From: Candidatus Methanomethylophilaceae archaeon
GTDB taxonomy: Archaea; Thermoplasmatota; Thermoplasmata; Methanomassiliicoccales; Methanomethylophilaceae
Length of the DNA stretch: 44,140 bases
Assembly: GCA_017519045.1 (NCBI GenBank)
Contig: JAFWTC010000040.1
Coordinates: forward strand, 1 to 44,140
Direction of reading: 5' to 3'
Shown here: positions 17,114-24,534 of the stretch, piece by piece
How the letters are laid out: each line of letters starts with the position of its first letter
Position numbering within the stretch: position 1 is the first letter of the stretch
The notes under the pieces: model-generated
What the model saw: only the letters and a program-made list of their open reading frames with translations
What the model was told of the DNA's origin: nothing
Databases searched by the model: none
Position numbers and translations under genes: made by a program

Positions 17114-17539
17114 TCATCTCACAGTGGAACCCAGGAATTTGGCGACGGCTCCTAGGGTCGTGTATTTGCCGGTGATCTTCCTGCAGGCTTCAGCGGGCCT
17201 CTCCTTCTCGGCGTCCTCGAACTGCTTGGGCGTTCCGACGAAGACGTGGAGCCTCCTGTAGGCTTCCCTTCCGCTGGTGGTGGTCCAAGGGATCATTCCC
17301 CTGACGCACCTCTTGAACAGGAGGTCTGCCCTGCGGGGATAGAACGGCCCCTTCCTCTTGGTGGTGTCTCCACGGACGACCTTCGCCCTGAAGTCCGCAT
17401 AGGTGTTCTCTTTCACTCCGGTGATGACGATGGCCTCGGCATTGAGGACAACGATTTCCTCCCCATTCATGATCCTCTCAGCGACGACGCTGGCGAGCCT
17501 TCCATGGATGAGATTCCTTCCGTCGATTACTGTGACCAT
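17114..17539 (-). CDS. rpl13: 50S ribosomal protein L13 (uL13)
   Basis: A 141-residue large-subunit protein of archaeal type (VIDGRNLIHGRLAS, ...KRKGPFYPRRADLLFKRCVRGMIPW). The ATG at 17539 is chosen because GAGGTGA is about six bases upstream; the GTG at 17548 in frame overlaps that sequence. The start lies five bases after the L18e stop. Confidence 0.96.
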   Translation of the reverse strand: MVTVIDGRNLIHGRLASVVAERIMNGEEIVVLNAEAIVITGVKENTYADFRAKVVRGDTTKRKGPFYPRRADLLFKRCVRGMIPWTTTSGREAYRRLHVFVGTPKQFEDAEKERPAEACRKITGKYTTLGAVAKFLGSTVR

Positions 17540-17544
17540 CAAAA

Positions 17545-17904
17545 TCACCTCATGATCCTGACGCCGGTTCCCTTGGGGTTGGACTTGGCCAGCTCCTCGA
17601 AGGTGAGCGTCTTTCCGCCTGCCGCCACGATGGCCTTGGCAGCAGCCTCGGAGAAGCTGTACGCGGCCACAGTGACCTTCTTGTCTATTCTACCTGCCGC
17701 GAGGACCTTCCCGGGGACGACTATGGTCTCTCCCTCGTTCGCGTACCTCTCGATCTTGCTGAGATTCGCTTCGGCCCAGTTCTTCCTGGGTTTCTCCAAA
17801 CGAAGCGCAATATCACGCCAGATAGCGGCCTCTGTCTCCCTGGTCTTCGCCTTCAACGAGTCGATGGTGGCGACGAGCTCGGGATTCGTCTTGTTGCTGC
17901 TCAT
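17545..17904 (-). CDS. rpl18e: 50S ribosomal protein L18e (eL18)
   Basis: A 119-residue archaeal/eukaryotic-type ribosomal protein, first gene of its operon. Recognised by LRLEKPRKNWAEANLSKIERYA and VVPGKVLAAGRIDKKVTVAAY. The true start is the ATG at 17904 (MSSNKTNPEL); the frame stays open further upstream to 17991 but that part shows no homology and lies over the promoter. Confidence 0.95.
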   Translation of the reverse strand: MSSNKTNPELVATIDSLKAKTRETEAAIWRDIALRLEKPRKNWAEANLSKIERYANEGETIVVPGKVLAAGRIDKKVTVAAYSFSEAAAKAIVAAGGKTLTFEELAKSNPKGTGVRIMR

Positions 17905-17949
17905 ATTCTGACTCTCCCAACATTGGGCAGGCGCTCGTATACTAGGGTC

Positions 17950-17965
17950 GCATATAATATTAACT
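17950..17965 (-). promoter_or_regulatory. Promoter of the L18e ribosomal operon
   Basis: GTTAATATTATATG on the minus strand (plus 17951-17964) is the only AT-rich block in the spacer and stands about 50-60 bases before the L18e ATG. Confidence 0.55.
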
Positions 17966-18034
17966 GATGCCGCGGGGCCCGCCGACGCCACGATACAATT
18001 AATAGGAGGTGGGCGATACGTCGCCAGTGATCAC

Positions 18035-19072
18035 ATGATAAGATTCGGTCCCGCCGGAATCCCCCTGTCCTGCAAAGGCCGCACCCTCCAGGACGGCGTC
18101 GAGGACGTACACAACCTGAGCCTGAACGCCCTCGAGGTCCAGATGGTCAGGCCCATGTACGAGATGAAGGACCCCGACGACGACGAGATCGGAAAGGGCT
18201 TCAGGGACATCTCCGACTACTTCGTCCTCTGCCTGGACAGGGACGGGGAGCTCGTGACGGACCCGGACGAGCCCATCGAGGAGACCGACGGCCTGATAGT
18301 CCTGGGGGACGACATAGTCCAGAGGTACTCCGACCTCGAGATGATCGGGGACATGGCCAAATGGCTGGACGTCAGCCTCTCCATCCACACCCCCTATTAC
18401 ATGGACCTCGGGTCGGACAGCGACCTCGCCGGGAAATGCGTCGAGAGCATCCAGAACTCCGCGCTCATCCTGAACGCGCTGGGCGGCGACATACTGGTCA
18501 CCAGCCTCGGCGTCTACAAGGAGGGGCAGGACCGCGAGGAGGTGGACGACACCATACGCGCGAACCTGGAGTACCTCCTGGACTGGTGGTCCGACTACAA
18601 GATCAAGCCCAGGTTCGGGGTCGAGATCACCGGGCAGCAGGACGTGTTCGGCTCCCTGGACCAGGTTCTGGACCTCTGCAAGGATTTCGACGGAATCACG
18701 CCCGTGGTGAACTTCTCGCACCACCACTCCCGCACCAACGGGTCGCTCCTGGACATGGAGGACTTCATAGACGTACTCGAGGAGGTCTCGCCCTACTGCG
18801 ACGGGAGATTCCACCTGGCCTTCGCCGGAGTGGAGTACGCCGACGGCGACGAGAAGAGGCTCACCCCCATCAAGAAGGGAGACCTGAAGTTCGACCCCCT
18901 GGCCGAGGCCCTTATCGACATGAAGCCCAACGCCACGGTCATTTCCACGTCGCCCCTGCTGGAGCACGACGCCATGTACATGAGGATCATCCACGAGAGG
19001 ATCCTTTCCAGAAAGGTGTCCAAGATGCTCAAGGACAAGAAGAAGAGCGAGGGCAGTGAGGCAAGTGCCTGA
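18035..19072 (+). CDS. TIM-barrel protein of the endonuclease IV / xylose isomerase-like family
   Basis: A 345-residue protein that starts like archaeal endonuclease IV relatives (IRFGPAGIPLSCKGRTLQDGV, then LSLNALEVQMVR). Candidate metal ligands are His in LSIHTPYYMDL, Glu in FGVEITGQQ, the NFSHHHSR run and a late Glu/His pair. True endonuclease IV repairs abasic sites; close archaeal relatives are annotated both as AP endonucleases and as sugar isomerases, so the reaction is not certain. It overlaps the hexuloisomerase gene by 17 bases, which could argue for a sugar-phosphate role. The lysine-rich C-terminal tail (MLKDKKKSEG) is not part of the barrel. Confidence 0.75.
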   Translation: MIRFGPAGIPLSCKGRTLQDGVEDVHNLSLNALEVQMVRPMYEMKDPDDDEIGKGFRDISDYFVLCLDRDGELVTDPDEPIEETDGLIVLGDDIVQRYSDLEMIGDMAKWLDVSLSIHTPYYMDLGSDSDLAGKCVESIQNSALILNALGGDILVTSLGVYKEGQDREEVDDTIRANLEYLLDWWSDYKIKPRFGVEITGQQDVFGSLDQVLDLCKDFDGITPVVNFSHHHSRTNGSLLDMEDFIDVLEEVSPYCDGRFHLAFAGVEYADGDEKRLTPIKKGDLKFDPLAEALIDMKPNATVISTSPLLEHDAMYMRIIHERILSRKVSKMLKDKKKSEGSEASA

Positions 19073-19595
19073 CGAGATAGACAAGATACTGGACGTCTGC
19101 AGGAGCGCCGTGAAGTCCGTGGACGAGGCCGCCAAGGACGTCCTGCTCGAGGCGATATTCGACAGCAGGAGGATCTTCATCTACGGGTCCGGCAGGTCCG
19201 GGCTCGTAGGGCAGCTCTTCGCGGTCCGCCTGGTGCAGCTCGGCTTCGACGTGCACTTCGTCGGAGAGATGACGACGCCCATACTGACGTCGAAGGACCT
19301 TCTAATCCTCCTCTCCAACACCGGCAAGACGTCCTCCGTGGTCCAGACCGCCAGCATAGCCAGGCGCATAGGAACGAAAGTCGTGTCCCTCACCGCCAAC
19401 GGCTCCAGCGACCTCGCCTCGGTCTCCGACGCCGTCCTGCTGTTCGACATGCCCGAGGCGTCCGAGGTCTCCCCGCTGGGGTCGGCCTTCGAGAACTCCG
19501 CGCACATGTTCTTCGAGTGCCTGGTGTGCGAGATAATGAAGAAAGGCAGCATCACCGAGAAGGAGATGCGCGCCCGCCACGCGATCTGGGTCTGA
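19056..19595 (+). CDS. hxlB: 6-phospho-3-hexuloisomerase
   Basis: A 179-residue SIS-domain protein. Family features: IYGSGRSGLVGQLFAVRLVQLGF (phosphosugar binding), LLSNTGKTSSVVQTA, and the C-terminal catalytic region with SAFENSAHMFFE. It interconverts fructose 6-phosphate and 3-hexulose 6-phosphate; in archaea this serves ribose-phosphate synthesis by the reverse ribulose monophosphate route. Here it is free-standing, not fused to the synthase, and no synthase gene is in the window. Its stop and the stop of the convergent JAB-like gene form one TGATCA. Confidence 0.9.
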   Translation: MRQVPDEIDKILDVCRSAVKSVDEAAKDVLLEAIFDSRRIFIYGSGRSGLVGQLFAVRLVQLGFDVHFVGEMTTPILTSKDLLILLSNTGKTSSVVQTASIARRIGTKVVSLTANGSSDLASVSDAVLLFDMPEASEVSPLGSAFENSAHMFFECLVCEIMKKGSITEKEMRARHAIWV

Positions 19596-19970
19596 TCACT
19601 CGGTAAGGACGGCGGAGGCGGACCTCAGGCCGTCGCCGGAACGGACGTACAGGGCCAGCTCGTGGGCGTACGCGTCGATGACCACCAGCACCCCGCTCTG
19701 GAAGGCGGACAGGAACCTTATCTCGGTGTCCCCGGTGGGTACGGTCCCGCCGGCCTCGTACGCCACGCAAAGGCCGACTACGACCTCCCCTGAGGACGCG
19801 ATCCCCTCGATCGTCATGTAGTCGCCGGAGGAATCCCTTCCGAACGAGCCGGAGAGAGAGGCGGTCATGTCCTTTCCGCGGGAGACGGAGTCCTCCGCAA
19901 GGGAGATGGCGTTCTCCAGCGCCTGCGGATTCATGACCACGTCCGCCTTGGCGCGCAGCCTTCCGCTCAT
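19596..19970 (-). CDS. JAB/MPN-like protein lacking the metal ligands
   Basis: A 124-residue protein. Its layout resembles the JAB/MPN (Mov34) fold: VVMNPQALENAISLAED helix, a beta meander, then GGTVPTGDTEIRFLSAFQ followed by strand GVLVVIDAY, as in the HxHP..P.PS..D region of JAMM peptidases. The His-x-His pair and the catalytic Glu are not present (AYEAGG stands where HSHP would be), so any peptidase activity is unlikely. The start at 19970 overlaps the stop of the beta-grasp gene as ATGA, so the two are coupled. The family call is by pattern only and could be wrong; hypothetical protein is the safe alternative. Confidence 0.6.
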   Translation of the reverse strand: MSGRLRAKADVVMNPQALENAISLAEDSVSRGKDMTASLSGSFGRDSSGDYMTIEGIASSGEVVVGLCVAYEAGGTVPTGDTEIRFLSAFQSGVLVVIDAYAHELALYVRSGDGLRSASAVLTE

Positions 19971-20209
19971 ATCCGGCGGACCTCCGGAAAGAAATCCGGA
20001 TCCGGGACGACGTCGATGACGTCCCCGTCGGAGATGCGGTCGCCGACCCTGTCCTCCGGCCTCAGGAGGTCGTATCCGCTGCTCAGCATGAATCCACCTC
20101 CCCAGCACTCGCTAGCCACGCCACCTATCTCGGAGACCGCTTCGTTTTCTGCAAGCTCCACCTTCATGGACATCCCCTCGGACCTGTTCCTGAGAACGAA
20201 CCTGACCAT
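19967..20209 (-). CDS. Small beta-grasp (ubiquitin-like) protein
   Basis: An 80-residue protein. The pattern MVRFVLRNRSEG-SMKVELAENEAVSEI, then LLRPEDRVGDRISDGDVIDVVPDPD resembles the ubiquitin-like beta-grasp fold (beta-hairpin, helix, LxxxxLxDxxIxDGDxIxV). There is no C-terminal Gly-Gly, so it is unlikely to be conjugated or to act as a sulfur carrier. I chose the ATG at 20209 because GGAGG lies seven bases upstream; the ATG at 20215 is only one base from GGAGG. It overlaps the JAB-like gene by four bases. A TATA-like GTTTATC lies near 20260-20268 on this strand. Confidence 0.6.
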   Translation of the reverse strand: MVRFVLRNRSEGMSMKVELAENEAVSEIGGVASECWGGGFMLSSGYDLLRPEDRVGDRISDGDVIDVVPDPDFFPEVRRI

Positions 20210-20309
20210 TTCCATGCCTCCGCGCCTCAGCGCGTGGAAAGCACCTGACGGCGGACTGATAAACCTGGAGGAACGGGATTAAGGTTGTTATTCCCGGGCC
20301 GGCAACAAT

Positions 20310-20317
20310 CTTATACG
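20310..20317 (+). promoter_or_regulatory. TATA box of zinc-ribbon gene
   Basis: CTTATACG about 24 bases before the ATG at 20338, consistent with a leaderless mRNA. Confidence 0.45.
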
Positions 20318-20337
20318 GTCCCGGAGTTGCACCATGC

Positions 20338-20685
20338 ATGGCGACGGTCAGGCTGCCGGAGCATTCGCATTGCAAATACTGCGGGGACCCGGTCCCGTTC
20401 GGGGAGGAGTACTGCGGAGAGGAATGCAGGGAGGCCGACCGCGAGAGGGACAGGAAGGAGAAGAACAAAGACATCGCGTTCTATGCGGTTTCCATAGCCA
20501 CCATCGCCGTCATAATCGCCGCCGGATTCCTCCTTCGAAGGCGGATACGGTTGCGGCGACGTCGTGGACCCTCACCATGTCTGCGCCCCAGGCGGCTGCC
20601 TCGCATGCGGACCTTATCGACGCCTCCTCGCGATCCAGCCCCGGATACACACGGGCCAGGAACCTCTTGCGGGAGGTCGCCATGA
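20338..20685 (+). CDS. Small zinc-ribbon membrane protein, DUF2116-like
   Basis: Residues 1-70 look like archaeal DUF2116: a zinc ribbon CKYCG...EYCGEEC (Cys 12, 15, 26, 30), a charged helix (EADRERDRKEKNKD) and one membrane helix (about 45-67) followed by RRR. Such proteins are thought to be tail-anchored with the ribbon in the cytoplasm; function unknown. The expected end is near 20550, but no stop occurs and the frame runs 176 bases into the convergent folP gene; residues after about 75 are arginine/proline-rich and look like read-through. An ATG at 20334 is in another frame. Confidence 0.7.
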   Translation: MATVRLPEHSHCKYCGDPVPFGEEYCGEECREADRERDRKEKNKDIAFYAVSIATIAVIIAAGFLLRRRIRLRRRRGPSPCLRPRRLPRMRTLSTPPRDPAPDTHGPGTSCGRSP

Positions 20686-21319
20686 GCACCGGGAAGCCGC
20701 CCGAGAAGTACCTGGAGCTCCTGGATATCACTGCGTTCTGCTCGGGGGTCTTGCCGAACCCCACGCCGGGATCCAGCATTATGCGGTCCCTGCGAACTCC
20801 GGCGTCCACGGCGGCCTGGGCGCGGGATTGGAGGAACGAGCGTATCTCGGACATGTACCCGTCCCCCATCTCGAAGGAATGGACAGCCGACGGCTCGCAG
20901 GGCATGTGCATTATGACAGTTGCCATCCCCGTCTCCGCGCACAGGTCCAGCATCCCGGGGGCCCTCAGGCCGTAGACGTCGTTCACGATGCTGGCGCCCA
21001 GTTCCGCGGCCGCCTCGGCGACCTCGGGCTTCATGGTGTCCACCGAGACGGGGACGCTCAGGGAAGGCGCCATCTCCTTCAGGACCGGCCTCAGCCGGGA
21101 GATCTCCTCCGAGGCCGGGACGGGCGTGGCGGACGGACGGGTGGACTCCGCCCCCACGTCTATCACGTCCGCGCCGGCGTCCTCCATCTCGAAGGCGTGG
21201 CGCACCGCGTCGCGGGGATACGCCCACATCCCCCCGTCCGAGAAGGAGTCGGGGGTGACGTTAAGGATCCCCATGACCATGGGGGCATCGCCCGGAGACC
21301 TGCGCCTGAAGGACGTCAT
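20510..21319 (-). CDS. folP: Dihydropteroate synthase
   Basis: A 269-residue canonical DHPS: MGILNVTPDSFSDGG (about 16-30), DVIDVGAESTRPSA (51-64), SVDTMKPEVA (92-101), ASIVNDVYG, LDPGVGFGKT, SRKRFLA and RVHDV. It joins 4-aminobenzoate to the pterin pyrophosphate in folate synthesis. Methanogens usually make methanopterin without a bacterial-type DHPS, so a full-motif copy suggests that this organism makes folate-type C1 carriers. The start ATG at 21319 shares one base with the stop of the LarA-HdrD gene (TGATG). Confidence 0.93.
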   Translation of the reverse strand: MTSFRRRSPGDAPMVMGILNVTPDSFSDGGMWAYPRDAVRHAFEMEDAGADVIDVGAESTRPSATPVPASEEISRLRPVLKEMAPSLSVPVSVDTMKPEVAEAAAELGASIVNDVYGLRAPGMLDLCAETGMATVIMHMPCEPSAVHSFEMGDGYMSEIRSFLQSRAQAAVDAGVRRDRIMLDPGVGFGKTPEQNAVISRSSRYFSGGFPVLMATSRKRFLARVYPGLDREEASIRSACEAAAWGADMVRVHDVAATVSAFEGGIRRRL

Positions 21320-23646
21320 CAGAGGAGCTCGTCCACGATCTCCACCAGGTCCCTGACCTTGATCTTCCTGTCTCCCTTGGCGGAATCCAGGTTGTTGACG
21401 CAGAACGGGCAGGTGGTTATCATCACGTCGGCGAACGAGGCCTCGTCCAGCCTGGTCTCGGCGATGTCCTTGGACTCCTGGGGGTATGCGGACCTCACGC
21501 CCCCGCCGCCTCCGCAGCAGTGGCTGGTCTTGCGGTTGTACTCCATCTCCCTGAACTCCAGGCCGGGGATCTTCCTGATGACCTCCCTGGGGGCCTCGTA
21601 CACGCCGCAGTGCCTTCCGAGATGGCAGGGGTCGTGGTAGGTGGCCACGCCCTCCATAGGCTTGAGCTTGAGGTCCTGGGCGGCCAGGAACTCGGTGATG
21701 TGGAGCACCTCGAACGGCACGTCCACGTACTTGGGGTACTCGAGCTTGAACATCCTGTAGCATCCGGCGCAGGCGAGGACGAGCTTCTCGACCCCCATGG
21801 CCTTGATGGCCTCGACGTTCCTCCTCATCAGCTCGGTGACGTCCTCCTGGGGCCAGCCGACCCTCTGCAGGACGGACCCGCAGCAGACCTCGTCGACCGT
21901 GGTGTAGTCGACCTTGAGCTTGTCCAGGATGGAGAAGGTCGCCTGCGCGGTCTTCTTCGACCTGAAGGTGGCGGTGCATCCCACGAAGTATCCGACCTTC
22001 GCAGGGCGGGGGGCCTTTCCGAGAGCCTCATGCCTGGAGGTCTTCTCGCCGAAGGGGTTGCCGTCGGCCATGACGTTCTCGCACATCGTCTTGTGCTTGG
22101 GCAGGATGTGCCCGTTCTTGACCAGGTCGGCGCGGCACATCTCGATGATGTCCACGATCTCCACCTTGGAGGGGCATCTCCTGACGCAGTCGGCGCAGGT
22201 GGTGCAGGTGTACATGTTCCTGACGACGGAATCGTCCGGCTCGAGCTCTCCGTTGAGCAAACCGTAGGTCAGGACTATGCGCCCCCTGGACAGGGCGGTG
22301 TCCCACCCGATGGCCTTGAAAGAGGGGCAGACGCTCTTGCAGAACCCGCACATCGTACAGACGTTGAGGGCCTTCCTGACCGCCTCCAACCTGTCCGGGG
22401 AGAACGAGGCGACCCTGGGTATGGTGACGCTGCCGTCCATCAGCACTATGACCTTCGCGTCGGGCTTCTCCTTCAAGGCGTCCCCGACCGCGTCGGCGAC
22501 GTTGCTATAAGGAGTGATGTTGGCGTCGGAGATGAGCTTGGGGTCGAGGTCCGTGACGGCGCAGATCTTCGCCCAGGTGGCGATCTCGGCCATCTTGGCA
22601 GCCTTGTGGTACCCGAGCTTGTACTCGGCCTTGAGGTTCTCCAGGACCTGCCTGGGGTCCTTGGAGGTGGAGAGCTGCTTGAGGAATGTGGCATGGCCGA
22701 CGCCCTCCCTGCACTTGGAGACCATTATGATGGTCCCGCCCTCCTTCAAAGCCCACTTCCCGTTGTCCAGGGCCTTCTGCGACTGATACAGGTCGACGTC
22801 CATGGGGTACGGAGCGACGGAGATGACGATGTCGGCCTTCTCCGGGATGGGGACGGAGAACACCTCGTTGGCCCATCCGACGGCGCGGTCGAACGCCTTG
22901 TTCAGATCGCCGGACGCGACCTTGTAGATGTTCTGATGCCTGTCCAGGACCATCTGGATGGAGAAGATCTTCTTCCCCTTCACGACCTCGAGGGCGTCCA
23001 TCATGTCCTCGTGGACCGGGTTCCCCTTCAGGGCCAGGGACTGGGCGTCCATGCTCATGGCGAGCTTGTGGTTCGCCTCCACGGTCTTGAATGACGCCAC
23101 CCCGGGCAGGAAGGACTTCCTCCCGCCGGTGTATCCCGCGAAGTAGTGGGGCTCCACGGAGGTGATGATGACGAGCCTGTCGGCGTCGACGGCGACCTTG
23201 TTGACTTCCATCGGGGTGCCATTCTTGGACGTTCCCAGGAACACGCATTCGGAGTTCTTGGCGTCATGGCAGACGATGCGGTCCTTCAGCTCCTGGCGGT
23301 GGGATCCGAAGACGAAGCCGTACTCCTCCTCGGTCATGTCCCTGTGCGTCCCCGTGGCGATGAGATACCTGGCGGACCTGAGGTCCATCCTCTTGGAGAG
23401 GGCGTCCAGGACCTTGGCCGTGGGGGTCGGGCGGGTCCCGTCGTTCACTATGAAAACGACGTCCTTGCCGCCCTCGAGGAAGCTCTCCAGCGAGTCGTAT
23501 CCTATGGGATCGTCGATGGATGCGCCGATCACGGCGTCGGGGTCGCCGCAGACGACGTCCTTGGGATAGAACGTGCCTATGTAGTTGGCATCGGGGATGT
23601 CCACCTTCTGGACCCCGTCCTTGCCGTATTTCACGTCGATTATCAT
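21319..23646 (-). CDS. Fusion of LarA-like (nickel-pincer) domain and HdrD/GlcF-like iron-sulfur domain
   Basis: A 775-residue fusion. Residues 1-about 415 are a LarA (lactate racemase) domain. All residues that bind or react with the nickel-pincer nucleotide in L. plantarum LarA have counterparts: D69 (VNDGTRPTPT), H101 (GTHRDM), H167 and K177 (EPHYFAGYTGGRK), H193 (EANHK). Residues about 425-500 hold two 4Fe-4S motifs, C430xxCxxCxxxC and C481xxCxxCxxxC. Residues about 550-760 have two CCG-type domains (VDEVCCGSVL with CAGC; HDPCHLG with SHCCGGGGG and CPFC), as in HdrD/GlcF. LarA abstracts a hydride from a 2-hydroxyacid; fused to an electron-transfer module this suggests an oxidoreductase. 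Cytosolic; no signal. A TATA-like ATTAATTATC is near 23673-23683. Confidence 0.88.
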   Translation of the reverse strand: MIIDVKYGKDGVQKVDIPDANYIGTFYPKDVVCGDPDAVIGASIDDPIGYDSLESFLEGGKDVVFIVNDGTRPTPTAKVLDALSKRMDLRSARYLIATGTHRDMTEEEYGFVFGSHRQELKDRIVCHDAKNSECVFLGTSKNGTPMEVNKVAVDADRLVIITSVEPHYFAGYTGGRKSFLPGVASFKTVEANHKLAMSMDAQSLALKGNPVHEDMMDALEVVKGKKIFSIQMVLDRHQNIYKVASGDLNKAFDRAVGWANEVFSVPIPEKADIVISVAPYPMDVDLYQSQKALDNGKWALKEGGTIIMVSKCREGVGHATFLKQLSTSKDPRQVLENLKAEYKLGYHKAAKMAEIATWAKICAVTDLDPKLISDANITPYSNVADAVGDALKEKPDAKVIVLMDGSVTIPRVASFSPDRLEAVRKALNVCTMCGFCKSVCPSFKAIGWDTALSRGRIVLTYGLLNGELEPDDSVVRNMYTCTTCADCVRRCPSKVEIVDIIEMCRADLVKNGHILPKHKTMCENVMADGNPFGEKTSRHEALGKAPRPAKVGYFVGCTATFRSKKTAQATFSILDKLKVDYTTVDEVCCGSVLQRVGWPQEDVTELMRRNVEAIKAMGVEKLVLACAGCYRMFKLEYPKYVDVPFEVLHITEFLAAQDLKLKPMEGVATYHDPCHLGRHCGVYEAPREVIRKIPGLEFREMEYNRKTSHCCGGGGGVRSAYPQESKDIAETRLDEASFADVMITTCPFCVNNLDSAKGDRKIKVRDLVEIVDELL

Positions 23647-23703
23647 GTTATCTGCCCCGTCTAACAGAACACTGATAATTAATGCTACGTCCCTCGCCGC
23701 GCC

Positions 23704-24534
23704 TCAGGCGTCATCCGTCCCGCTCGTCGGCCTTATGGTCAGATTGTCCTCCAGGTGAGAGTCGAGCTCGTCCCCGTCCAGCAAGGCGATGTGCGGACGG
23801 CCTTGGATGTCGATGATCTGGCATTCTATCCCGTATAGGATTTTTATGTTGTCCTCGGTCAGGACCTCCGCCGGGGTGCCGTCAGCATAGATGCGGTGGT
23901 CGTACAGCATCACGACCCTGTCCGCGTACATCGAGGTCACGTTCAGGTCGTGGCAGATGGTGACGACGGTTATGCCCTTCAGCCTGGCGACGTCCCTCAG
24001 AAGCCTCATTACCAGCATCTGGTACTTGACGTCCAGATTGGCGGTGGGCTCGTCCAGGAGCATCAGCTTCGGCTCCTGCGTCAGGCTCCTGGCGATCATC
24101 ACCTTCTGATGCTGCCCCGCCGAGAGCTCGTCGAACCCCTGCATCGCGTATTTCTGCATGCCGAGGAGCTTGAGGTTCTCGGCGGCTATGAGGACGTCCT
24201 CCTGGGTCGTCAGCGTCCCGGCATGGGGGAGCCTCCCGGTCAGGACGGTGTCCAGGACGCTCATGGAGAACGTCGTGTCCTCGGTATGGGGGACGAAGCT
24301 CACAAGCTTGGCCAGATCCTTGAGGGAATAGGTCTTGAGGTCCTTCCCGTCGAGGTACACGGTCCCGGACGTGGGGGCCTGGAGCTTGTTCATGCAATGC
24401 ATCAGGGTGGATTTTCCCGCCCCGTTCGGCCCCAGGATGCATACGAGCTCCGGCTTGTCGATGACCAGGTTAATGTCCTTGAAGACGGGGACGCTTCCGT
24501 ATGAGAAGCTCAGGTCCTCCAGCCTTATCTCCAT
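23704..24534 (-). CDS. ABC transporter ATP-binding protein, FecE/BtuD type (second system)
   Basis: A 276-residue ATPase: Walker A GPNGAGKST, signature DELSAGQHQKV (with ELSAG in place of LSGGQ), Walker B KLMLLDEPTANLD, switch His in TICHDLNV. It energises the FecCD-type permease just upstream, whose stop overlaps its ATG by one base (24534). The C-terminal 45 residues (from about IECQIIDIQGRP) are an acidic extension beyond the usual fold. Substrate class is metal chelate, heme or cobalamin. Confidence 0.88.
   Translation of the reverse strand: MEIRLEDLSFSYGSVPVFKDINLVIDKPELVCILGPNGAGKSTLMHCMNKLQAPTSGTVYLDGKDLKTYSLKDLAKLVSFVPHTEDTTFSMSVLDTVLTGRLPHAGTLTTQEDVLIAAENLKLLGMQKYAMQGFDELSAGQHQKVMIARSLTQEPKLMLLDEPTANLDVKYQMLVMRLLRDVARLKGITVVTICHDLNVTSMYADRVVMLYDHRIYADGTPAEVLTEDNIKILYGIECQIIDIQGRPHIALLDGDELDSHLEDNLTIRPTSGTDDA

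Noticed and set aside
18002-18012. Strong AGGAGGTGGG before the TIM-barrel gene
   Set aside because: Too far (over 20 bases) from the ATG at 18035, and nearby GTG codons hit stops within a few codons; may be chance.
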